This document shows, in pieces, positions 45,001 to 57,000 of a stretch of 64,000 bases of DNA. Made by a program: the position numbers and the translations under genes. The stretch is taken from the NCBI GenBank assembly GCA_036898135.1, contig CM072513.1, positions 91,010,022 to 91,074,021 on the forward strand. The letters run 5' to 3'. Source of the DNA: Oncomelania hupensis (Eukaryota > Mollusca > Gastropoda > Littorinimorpha > Pomatiopsidae). The notes under the pieces are model-generated. The model was not told where the DNA came from and searched no databases. It worked only from the letters and a program-made list of their open reading frames with translations. Each line of letters starts with the position of its first letter. The first letter of the stretch is position 1.

Positions 45001-48000
45001 AGCAGCAGGTTGATGAGATGGGCGCTGTTGATGCAGTCGTTTCCACTGGTTATTGAAAGTATTCCTGGAAAGGAAAACGTCACTGCAGACTTTTTGAGCA
45101 GAAACGTGTAAGTCGTGAACTTTGAGTTTGAACAAAACCAAGGTTTTGTCTTGAGGGGGGGGTATGTCACGACCCACACTCAGTTTGAACTTTATATTGT
45201 TGTTTGTAGATAGGTGGTCTTCTCGCAAGTGCCTATGAATCATCGTTTTGTGTGCCTTTGAATAAGCCGGGACAAAAGTAAATGAAAAGTGTGACGTAAC
45301 TTATTGTCGTAAAAAAGAGGAAATGACGAAAGAGGAAGAAGACAGGTATTTGGTCGTTACATGGAGGTCTCAGGAACAGTGAATCTAGGAGCAGTGTGTT
45401 GAATCGTTTTTCGTCCCTGCTAATCCTTTATCCGTCAACTGTACGCTTAAGGAAATACGTACGTGATATCCTCACGTAGCGGTGCCCTACGACAAGAACT
45501 TGAGTTTTCACCAGAAGTCGTTTGAGAACGATGAGGGAGAAAGAGTTCGACCTTGAAACTGGTGCAAGTTCGACTGTTTGTTTTAGTCAATGAAGATCGA
45601 GACGACTAGTAGACCTGACCGTTGACCTACCTGTACCAAAAGGAATGCTGCGGATGAAGAGACGTATCCGACCTTAGCCGCATCACCGTATCCACGGGTA
45701 GTTGAGTAAGTGTGGACTTGGGTGTTTTCACTGGCTAGTCGGGTGTCTCTTTGTTGTCATTTATTTCTGTGGTCCGTATTTTGTCGTGTCATTGTTGGTT
45801 ATCATTATGTTGTGGGGCTAAAATATTATGGGGAAGTATTATACTCGAATAAGTGATACCATATTTATTACAATCATTATTCTTCCAAGCATACAACACA
45901 TTCAAGGTTGCAGTCATTCATTCATACATGCGTTAGATTTACATTTGTGATTGTTACAATACAAGAGTTAGCGATTATTATTATTAAGGAAAATGGTTGA
46001 GTTTTCAATTGCATCAGGAAGCATGTATAAATTGTTACTCAAATTCTTAGAAGATTTTGTATGGGTTATGTTGCAGTGTACCTTTCGCTTTTTGCCTTTG
46101 GTTTCATCTTCAACTTCGATTTTACCTTCAACTTCAACTTTAACTTCGACTTTGTTTTTTGGGTTTACCATCACTTTTCACCGATTGTATTATAATAGAC
46201 TTTTTGCCAGTGAACTTTTTGCCTTCGCTTCTTCACCACAGACTTTGAAATATTGGATGACCACGGCGGATGCATCTAATCGTAGCAGCTACAGTCCCAG
46301 TGACATTCGAGGTGTATGCACTTATCGATTACATCTAGTGCATTGACAATTTTTAGTTTATTTGCCTACTGTGTTCCCGGGACATATATACATTTCACTC
46401 CTGCGTTGAGCGAGTTCATGCTCTAGGGTCTTCGGGACGTTTTTGTTATTATGCAATTTCGTATTGCAAAGGTTTGATCGCAGGAGTGTGATATGTATTT
46501 GTAAAACGGGACTTGTGAACTGAAATCGTTATAACAGTAGTAGCAACAAATTTGTAAACAGTGCATAGGTTGTGTGCGAACAATGAGTGAACAGTAGAAA
46601 AGGAAAACAAAGAGACTGAACGAGAATACTGTGTAGAACCATTTAATTTATTTAAAACAAAGAACATTTCATTCTGTCGTTTGATTTTATCACCTTTATA
46701 AATTTTAGTTATTCAATTACGACTCCATGTTATGTTTATGTGAATAAATTGTTGTTTTATTTTGCCAACGTAATACTTGTCTCTATCTATTCATCCGTTG
46801 TTCACGTATGGTTGCATACACTGCTCAGAGTTCCCCTTTATGGTAAGAGAAACGAAGGACCGTAAGGGGGGGCTTTGACAAGGCCTATGTCCACGAATTC
46901 AATATTTCTGAAAAGTTGACGACTAGATCTTGTTTGAATATATTTGTAGCAATCTGTGTTTGTTAGCTATGACATAGATGGGCATTTGCCTGTGATATTA
47001 TAGGTATGGCTTATTCCCTTGTTTGCAGGCCTCCAGTCGAGGAGCTCCGGCGTACAGTGTGAAGCAGTGGTCAAGTTCCCCGGCTTGTTTGAGAAGTTTC
47101 CTTTCCCAATCCTCATCAACTCTGCCTTACTCAGGATTGCGGACATTTTCAGAGTACCGTAAGCATAAACATTTATTCTTCTTGCGTAGCTTGTCAGCAG
47201 GAGGGGTATTCACATTGGCATCTCTAACTTGTCGGGTCATTCACGTACTCTTTGTAGATGCAGCCCTATCAGCTCAGTTAATCCAAGAGACGCACATTTT
47301 TAAGTTTCTTTTATTTTTAAAAAAAATAATATAATGTGAAAAAATTATTCTACAGAGTTAAACTTATAAACTTATATCTCTGGAAAGCTGAGAAAGTGTT
47401 CATTTTAGGTATGTAGTGCTATTGTTTTTTTGAACGATCGTAGTGTGCACATTTCACAGAGTACGCCATCTTTCTGCAAGCGGAGTAATTTTTCTTTTGC
47501 ATTCAGCATTATGGTATTGGATGCAGTCAATCTAAAATTTCAAAAATAGAAATATTGATTTCTATTTCGACTTCTGTAATACCGATCTCCTCAGATCGCC
47601 GCTCTTTGAATTGGAATGAAGAAAAAGTTTATGATAGCATCATGTATTATTATTGTTTACAACATGCTCAATTCGAAACTGAATTAACGGCTAAATTAAA
47701 GGGAAGCAACCACCTACAGGGTTGCCAACCACTACGGAATTTCCATAGTTTACTCCGGAAATGAATACGCGGCTACGGAGCTACGCAAATCGAAAATTTA
47801 CTACGGAAAGCCAATTTTCGACGATAGTACAGTATTACAGTTTTAACGAGTTTTATTAAGCGCCTGTGCCTCCCGTAGCACCTCAAGGTCACGGTCATTC
47901 GGTTTACGTGCACGGTGTAATAGATCACGCTCCCAGAGCATGTTAGGAAATTCGACCAATCACCGTGAAGTTGGTTTTGCAAACGGCCAATCGGTGCACA

Positions 48001-51000
48001 AAACCTCGACCTTTCTGTGACACTTTCGTTTCCGGGTCACATCTACAGCGCGAGAAGAAAAGTTTGTGTGCGGCTTATTTTGAATCCATGTTGCCAAAAA
48101 AAAAAAAAACTAGCGATGAAAGCCCAGAAAAAAAGAAGAGGACAGCAGATCAAGAGTACAGGAAAGAGTATTCTGAAAAATTTCCGTGCATCACTGCGTC
48201 ATCGAGATCACACGATGTGACGCGACACGTGAATGGCAACCGTCACAAAAGTCGTTGCCCTGATCCAGAAAAGTTAGTCCCTGTTCAGTCGGTAGCCACC
48301 TTCTTCAAGCCCGAAATGGATCTCTCAATAATTAGTGTGGTAACACTCTTCACGACCTTCGTTGCAGACTGTGTATGCATGTCTTCGTTTAAAAAAAATG
48401 CGAGGACGTATGGCTACGGAAAATGTCATAAAACTACTGAAATTCAGAATTTTTACTACTGAAAACTTTTTTGGGGGTTGGCAACTCTGCACCTAGGCAT
48501 GAATGATCATCCATGATCTACATCATGAAATGTTTGGATGCTTCCCTTTGACCTGCTGTCGAGTATTCTTGAAAATGAGTGACGACATCGCATTTAAGGC
48601 TACAAGCAGAGCTGGAGCTGGGTGCAACATCCATCACACTCACGTCATCAAAGATTTAATGCTGTCAGCTGCTCATTTACCTAACAGTTTTCATCTTCAC
48701 ATAGACATAATAGACAGTCCTATAGCCAATCAGTGTAATCTCTGGCCAAGTTAGGGGATGGCCATGGATAGTGCTCAGACAGTTTGCCAAAATTTAGAGG
48801 CATTGTGGCCTAGAGAAACTCTTTGGTCACTGATCAGAATTTAATCAAATCCATATTGCTTGCACTCAAGATGAGCAACTCTACAAATTGAGCTATCTCT
48901 ATTACCACAGAGTCCTACACATTTTTGGGGGAGAGGGGAGAAATCTGGTGATACCTTATTAAACATTAAGATATTTAGTTTAGGTTCTACATGTATGTAT
49001 ATTTTGTTAAACTTAAAATCTAGATTGTACTAAACTACACATTGTCTGAAATTGTTAGCCGTTGTTTTATTAAATCGTGCCTACCTGAAAATCAACAGTG
49101 ACATCTTAAAAGGCTTGCGCACAGCAAAGGAGAACTGGATAGAAGATCAATCCCAGGAAATAGAGCAGTCAAATCAAGAAAACAGCAAGGCCTACTAGAC
49201 TGTGAAGCAGCTGAGAAGTGTTAAGCAGCCCAAGGTCTCCACGATCCAAAGCAACTCTGGCATATGCCTTTCAGAAGAACAAGAAGTCTTGGATCGATGG
49301 ACAGAGTACTGCTCTGACCTTCACAACCATACACCAAACGGAGACCCATCAGTTTTAGCATGTCCCCAGAACAGAGAAGAAAAAATCCTCCCAATTCTCC
49401 AAGAAGTTGAGGCAGCAGTGCAATCGCTGAAGAAGGGGAAGTCAATGGAAGTGGACAACATACCCGCAGAATTGCTTCTAGTAGGAGAAGTGATGATTGA
49501 CGCCCTCACCATTATCTGTAACAACATCTGGCAGAGTGGTGAGTGAACCACACCATGGACCCAGTTGCTTGTCATCACTCTTCCCAAAAAGGGTAACCTT
49601 CAGGAGTGTGAAAATTACCGCACCATCAGCCTCATCAGCCATCTCAGCAAAGTCCTCCTGACTTAATATTCAACAGGTTGAATCCGCAACCTAAACAAAT
49701 CATAGGTGAAGAACAAGCAGGATTCAGGGCATGACGAAGTAAGGCGTTCGATCGAGTCTGGCATGCAGCTCTGTGGGCAACCATGAGACTGTACGACATC
49801 AGCCCTAAAATTATTGTAGTCATCAAAAGCCTGTATGACAAGGCTACCAATGCTGTCCTCCACAACAGCGCCATCAGGAACTGGTCCAGAACAACAATCG
49901 GTGTGCGTCAAGGATGCCTACAAATGGCATCAACATGGACATCAAAGTCCAAGGCCAATTCTTCAACACAGTGCATAGCTTCAAATATTTAGGAACCATT
50001 GTATCAGACAATGGGTTCCGATAGGAAGTCCTCTCCAGGATTGCTCAAACAACTGCTACCCTGAAAAGCTGGAAGCCCATTTGGAAAGACTGGACCATCA
50101 GTCTACATTCCAAAGTATGGTTGCTGCGCTCCATTGTAATCTCCATCTTCCTATACCCTTGCAAAACATGGACCCTCACTTCAGACCTACAACGAAGAAT
50201 ACAAAGCATGGAGATGAGGTGCTACAGAAGACTTCTGGGCATATCCTATACCCAGCACATCACCAACGACGAAGTCCGACAGACCAACACACAAGCCTTT
50301 GGACAACACAATGACATGCTCACATTGGTGAAGAACGGAAACTCCGATGGGGTGGCCACATCATCAGAGCATCAGTACTTGCAAAAACCATCCTGCAGGG
50401 CATGGTGCAAGGAAGCAAAAGAAGAGGGAGACAGAAAAAGAGGTTGGAGGACAACATTCAAGAATGGACTGGCTTGACACTGAGCGAAGCCATAAGGGTT
50501 GCTGAGGACAGAGATCATCTGTGGTGCCCCAACGACCTTCGAGTTACGGGATAGGATAAGAAGGATAGGATAGTTATCTAAATATAGAATTGATAACTGT
50601 AGATTATTCATTAATTATGACTAAAAGGTTAAAAATCATTTGGACTTGATGCCAAAACATAATGGGATCCATTGCTATGATGAGTAATTTGAACTAGGGA
50701 AATTGCACGCTAAACAGACCCATAATAAATCGTGACAAGGAAAGGACAATTGGTGAAGGTTTGACAGTTTGTTTTTGTCCTCAACATGAACATACTACTA
50801 GTACTGCTGCTGCTGCTGCTGCTGCTACTACTGCTACTACTACTACTGTTGCTACTAGTACTACTACTACTACTAGTACTACTATTGAATATATTGATTA
50901 GAATAATAACTTGGGTATATTTTAAAACATTGTCTTACTTTTTTATATGCATTTTTTTCCGTGATTCTAATGAATTGATGTATCAGATTTATGTCTTCCA

Positions 51001-54000
51001 CTCACAGAGAAAAGAAAGACGATGAAAATTCAGTCAGGTAAGATCAAAACTTCTGAATTTATTTAAATTAAATTTGAGTAGTAATAATAATAATGACAAT
51101 GTATTCTAAGGAGATTTTAGTCAACAGTCTGCTTAATGCACTCACTCGCCTACTCGCAGGTTAACATCATTATCTTATTCTTAAAACGTCGAGCATAAAG
51201 ACAGGGAGAAAGACATGCATTTAAAACAAACACACAAACACACACACACACATGCATTTTAGCAATTGTCATTATGGAATGTAGGGCAACCCATTTAGCC
51301 CCTTTTCAATTTCTGGGCATCCAGAGAGCATAGTAAACTTTTCCTAATGCAGGTGCTGTGAAGTTTAGTATATATATTGCACAATATATCACACGCCACA
51401 AAGGGCAAACGATGGCAGATGTTTGTGAGTAAACCAGTTTACACTAAACAGACCCCATTGATGCTAGCTGTGTGTCAAAAATCTATTAAGTGTAGGCTGT
51501 GTGTTGGCCTATGCTCTCATCAACCTCTGACTCTCAGGATTGGGGTCAGCGTCGTTTTCGGGATGACTGGCAATACCAGCAGCTCTGTAGCAGCCTGATA
51601 GCTAGAGGTCAAAGGTCTGTTCAACATTGACTACTTCGGTGCTTCTGTTTTATTTAATGTGGCTTCCATCCTGCATCATCCTGTGTTGTTGAATACTGCG
51701 TTTACCCCTGTACACAGGATGATTGCCAATGGAGTGCCTGGCATGATCAATGCAAGTGAGGATGTGTTTTATTGTTGCCAGGCCATACTAAAATCCTATT
51801 AACGTTTCACTTGGGGAATAAATAGTCTTATGTCTGATCAAATGCACTGAACGGGCTAAAATATTTTGTATTCATGTTTTGAAATTATTGAATATTTAAG
51901 AAACGTGTGATAAGTTTGGATGTATACCAGCAATATATGTTTCTTTCATATACCTGATGCCTTTTAATAATAATACTAATAGTCATATATATATATATAT
52001 ATTTTTTTTTTTATGTAAGGCTTTTGAGTGAAGCGTCTTGGTATTCTGTAATATGTTTGAATAATATGCTTCAGATTGTTGTAAATTTAATGAATAGTGC
52101 ATGTTATGGCATACAAAAAAAAATTCAGAACTTGTATTGTTATTGTACAGTCTGAGCATTATTAACAAAAAAGAACAATCGAAAAAAACCTTGCCGAGCT
52201 ATAGTGCGGAGGAATGTAAGACACAAGAAGACTTCAAGACATAAGAAATGTTATTCATCCAAAACTATTACATTGGAAAAGTTACCCTTTCGGCCATGCC
52301 AAACAAAAGAATAACAATGAAAGGAATAACAATCAATGATGGTGATGATGATGGTGATGATGATGATGATGAAGATCCCGATATTGAAGTTGATGATGAT
52401 GATGCATGTGTGATTACAAGTGGATGTCATCATTTTAGAGGAGACATATTTTATTTCCTTTGGACCTTTTCTTCTTCCATCCCTCCCTTTCTTTCTTCCT
52501 TTCTTTTCTTTCCTTTCTTTCCTTCCTTCCTTCCTGTCATGAAGAAAGCCATCTATTGTTCCTGTGAGGTCCCTGCCAAAGGAATCCAGATCCAGCTTCC
52601 TTTGATTCTTTTTTTTTATTTCTCTCTCACCTCAATAATAACTAGACTTGTTAATGTTATGCGAGTGGTCATTCAATCAGGCACGATCCCAACTTCACGC
52701 GCCTGTGCATCCTGCGAGTGATTCAGCAGATAGAGAAGCACCTGGACAAAATCCTCAACGTGGATGAATTCATGCGGCGGATTTTCAGCGTCATTCATTG
52801 CAACGACCCCATAGCTAAGGCCATCACCATCAGGTTTGTACCCTAACACTGATTGTTCTCATTGCGATACACAGGATATATTTCTTACCATGAACATCGC
52901 AGATATGAAATACATTATTTTAATTCATGCTAGTTATTATCACTTCCTGCCATGTCGGATGTTTGTGTGTATCGGATAGCGCAGTGGTTGGAGCACTCGC
53001 TACTGTGTCGCAAGTTAAGCACCGTCCAGTGCGGTTAGCATTTGGATGTGTGACCGCAAAACGTGAAGCGACAAATAACTACGCCCCCAGTTGAATCCGC
53101 TGTGACTGAGTACCTACTTTCTTAAGGGTGGGGAAGGTAAAGCAGCGAGGGAGAGAGATGGGCATCACCCTCATTAAACTGGCTCAAGATAAGTGTGATC
53201 TCCAACATCACGCTCCCCTATGGCCACAAGGCTATGGGACTACCTTTACCTTTTTAACTTTTTTATTGGCGTATCATTTTGGTTTTACTTCTTGGTAGGT
53301 GTTTCGATGTTTACATTAAGTATAAATGGGTGAGAACTGCTCTTTGAACTGATGTCATTAGGAAAAAGCGCTATATAAATAATGTTCTTCTTCTTTTTCT
53401 TCTCCCATTTATCCATATTGAGATGATTCATAAATTACCTCCCTTTATCAGAGTTGAAATGAACCAACTTCCCCGAATTATTTTCCTTTAATATAATTGG
53501 AAACAATTTGTGATTTATGAATTATTTCCCTTTACAACTGTTGAAAACAGCTGATCAAATTTCATTTATAAATTATATCTGTTTCCTTAATCATCGACAA
53601 ATGAATCATTTTCATTTATATTTTACTTCTCTTTACTACGTTAGCAAAGCATTCAAACTTGTCATGACATGCATAAATTGCTCTCTTCACGAACATTGAA
53701 AAATAATTATCAAATATAAATTTATTTCCCTGCATACAAAAACATACTTTCTTCAGTGATATTTCCTTTCATTCTTCAAAATATAAAATATACACCTGTT
53801 TATACAAGTATGATTGCACCCGAGCAAAATGGCCACCTAGGGATGGCTTGCAGGTACGTACTTATGCTACCGGTGATTATCCTCGGTCCTACAAAGATAA
53901 CACAACTCAGAACGAGACATGTTCCAGTGGTAACAGTTATGCATGCACTTCTCTCTTTCTATTCAGGGCATCAGCTCCAGGACGACTGGAAGCTGCCGTA

Positions 54001-57000
54001 CAGGACCGTCACAGAAGGACGACACACTGCTCGAGATAGGCGGCAAATAAACAACACTACGCCTGCACAACAATCTCCCCTCACCCCTCCCCTTTCAAAA
54101 ACAATGTGCTAACTTATCTTTACCAGTTACTCTCTGCGACTGACCAATCCGTCTCAATACAGCAGCTTTATTTGCTTGCACCCTCTAATTTATTCACCTG
54201 TCCCTCACTGCAAAACTTGCGCGGCATGTGATAATACACCCCTGCCCTCATACCCATTTAGCGGCAGTCTTGATCAATTTAGGATGACAAAGCAGCACAA
54301 ACAGTGCACGTATTGTAATTACATTATTTGTAAACTTAGCAATAAACTTAAATTTATTATCTCTTTCCTTCACATTCCGTCCTCTGTAACAGGGTTTAAA
54401 AAACCCTATCACCACAGGTTTAGAAAACCGAGTTGTGACAGCCACCATTTTATTTTATTTTTTCTGGCCACTCATTTTCATGTTAAATATTGAGAGTTCC
54501 ATAAGGAGCATGTGAGTCATATGGGCTTTGCCCTTCTAGTTGGACTATATGTCTGAAAATTGTGTAAAATGGACAACAAAAATGTCTTTACAAAAAATTT
54601 GTTTGTTTCTATTCTGTTCCTTCTGTCGATGGAAATACCCTTTCTCCTTCCGATGAGGGTGTAAATCAAGGTCTTGTCTGTGCATGAACACACACACACC
54701 TTATCACATGGACTTGTAAGATCCTAGCATTCACGTCCTTTTCAGGTGATTGCCAGCTACTCAAATGCAGGCACTCAGCAAGCGCTAAGTTCCTTCTCCC
54801 CACATCCCCGGTCGCCCAGGATTGTGCTCAGTTGTCTGGCCCAAGACAGGACGTCCGGGCCTCGGGCAGCTGAAGTTAGACCCTATATCAGCCAGCACCT
54901 TGAGCCGCTCTTCAGCTGGGAAAACTCTCTATACGAACAATGCCAACAATAATGTTTGATGTAGGATTTGGTTTCATTGTGTGTGTGTGTGTGTGTGTGC
55001 GCAGGACACTAGGCTGCATAGCGTGTATCATACCAGAGAAGAAAGCTGTGCACCATGTCATCATACAGGCACTGGATTCACACAACTCGGTGGAAGTGGA
55101 GGCCGCCATTTTTGCCGCTGACAGGTTTTCGGAGAAGTCAAAGTGAGCTTAACTTGATGTGCATGCGCGTATGTGGGTGTGTTTTTAATTTTAAAAATTT
55201 TTATTGGTTCATTTTTTTTCTTCTCTGACGTGACCTTTTAGACTTTATTTCAGTTGGTTTTGAATTCTCGAAGAAGCTTCTAGCGAAATACATGTATAGA
55301 GATTGTCAAGATAAAATGAGGGTAGGCTGGGAAGAGCGAAGGACAGCACAGGACAAGTAGAGTTTGGCATTTTAATGATGATTTTGAAGGTTTGCAGGTT
55401 TGGTTTCTCCATGGGACGTGATTGATAAAGTGTTTAAGAAAGTTTGTTGAATATGTACTGATGACTTGATGGTAATAATGGAGATGTTGTCTTGATGAAG
55501 ACATTGTTGATAACGAAGCTAGGGTGATGAAGGTCGTAGTGTTGGAGAAACGTGTGGCAGCAAAGAGTCGGGCTGAGGTTCAGACAAATGTTAGGACAGC
55601 GATTCTGTCCTGGTGCTGGCGAGTTCTCATTTAATATTCAGTACTTGAAACAACATTGGAGAATAAACTCCCACAATGATTGGCTAGTAGAATCGTGAGG
55701 TGTGTGGACATTTCACTCTATCAGCAAGCGATTTCATTTGTCCATAATGTAGAAACTTCTAGATAAAATAAATGAATGAAGACTGATTTGAAACTCACCG
55801 TAACGTATACGAGACCCAAATTTAACCCTTAGCCTGCTGACATGTTTTTCCTGCTCTGTGCTAAAGAAAATTTTGACTTACGATTAAAAACACACATGCC
55901 TTATTATATATGCCATTGTTGCTAAACTATTACACCTAGATATATAAAAGTATATATCAAATGAAAGGAAATTGAAAAAAGATTCCAAAGAACAGACACA
56001 AAAAAGTGTAAGATTGTTGGTTAGTACAATTATGGGATGGAAAGTTAGGGGCATGAGCAAACAAATTCACTCTCACTCAACTGCACACTCATCATACGCA
56101 AAGAATTGCAAAATAGAAATAAGATTTATTACAAAAAATTATGTGAACCAAAATGGACTGTATTCAAAGTCTGATAAATACAGAAATAGTCTGTGTAAAA
56201 GGCAAATAATATTATTATAGATTAGTGAAAGTAACAAGTGTTTTTTTCACCTATCATTGTCTGCTAAAGATTGTAGGTGGCGATCTTCTTCTTCGTCCGA
56301 ATCGTAATCACTCCCTCCAGCCTCCGTCAAATAAACATCATCACCCGCATCAAAATCTTTATCCCCACTATCATCATCAGAGTTTTCTTTTTGAAACATT
56401 TGCGCCACCTCTTCTGCCGTGTATGTTCTGTGTGCCATGATGGCGACAAACGAGGCGGAAAATTTTGCCTGCAACAAGTGCTTCGACACATGCTTTTTGT
56501 TTGAAAATTACCTCTAAACCAAAAGATTTTTCTTTCCAAAACATTACAGTTGAAGGGAAACAACTTTTGTTTCATTATCATGACCAAGGATTTATTTTAT
56601 TAAACGCTTTTACCTCCCTTATACTATCTCGTACAACGTACGTAGACATCGCATTACTCTTGCGTTAAACACCTCGTACTACGTACGTAGACAGCGCAGC
56701 CTAAAGGTTAAAGTGAATTAGTGAGGAGGGGACTCAAGTTTGCACCTAGAGACTGACGTTTGATGTATTTTTATTTGTATGATGATTACAACAAGTGTAG
56801 GAAAGTTTTATTAGAAACTGTGATTCATGCCCAAAATACCTCTCAGATCTTTTCATTCCGTACTATCCCACTCTCTCCTTGAGCTCTCACGATGCTTCAC
56901 TCCTTTCCTGTCCCAGATTCTCCTTCAACACTAACTTTCTTCATTCGCCCCATCTCTGTGGAATTCTCTACCTGCTCAACTCCGTCGCTCGCAGTGTTTG

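Larger units (their letters stand above)
39081..46885 (+). mobile_element. Ty3/gypsy-type LTR retrotransposon in INTS7 intron 1
   Basis: Element 39086-46880 (7,795 bp), with 5-bp target duplication AGGCC at 39081-39085 and 46881-46885. The two LTRs are each 1,716 bp, start TGTCACGACC and end CTTTGACA, and looked identical in the stretches compared. A tRNA-Leu-type primer binding site follows the 5' LTR and an AGGGGGGGG purine tract precedes the 3' LTR. One ORF encodes Gag-PR-INT(part)-RT-RNase H. It sits in sense orientation 76 bp past the exon 1 donor and makes up nearly all of the 8-kb intron. Domain order matches Gmr1-like elements rather than ordinary gypsy. Confidence 0.95.
47159..52680 (+). 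other. INTS7 intron 2
   Basis: 5.5 kb. Contains a short SINE-type phrase near 47505-47550, a DNA element 47717-48489, a broken LINE 49085-50575 and a CTG/CTA array near 50795-50885. The stretches 48496-49084 and 50886-52680 show no other gene or intact element; a polypyrimidine CTTT/CCTT run lies near 52465-52535. Confidence 0.8.
52834..55004 (+). other. INTS7 intron 3
   Basis: Holds a SINE at 52969-53400, a repeat phrase at 54485-54540 (GGAGCATGTGAGTCATATGG), SINE-derived sequence at about 54665-54945, and a (TG)n tract right at the acceptor. The stretch 53401-54480 shows nothing further. Confidence 0.75.

Noticed and set aside
50786..51025. Poly-Leu signal-peptide-like ORF
   Set aside because: Translation of a CTG/CTA microsatellite.
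52248..52721. 157-codon ORF upstream of INTS7 exon 3
   Set aside because: Low-complexity Asp run and pyrimidine tract in intron 2; it overlaps exon 3 in the wrong frame.
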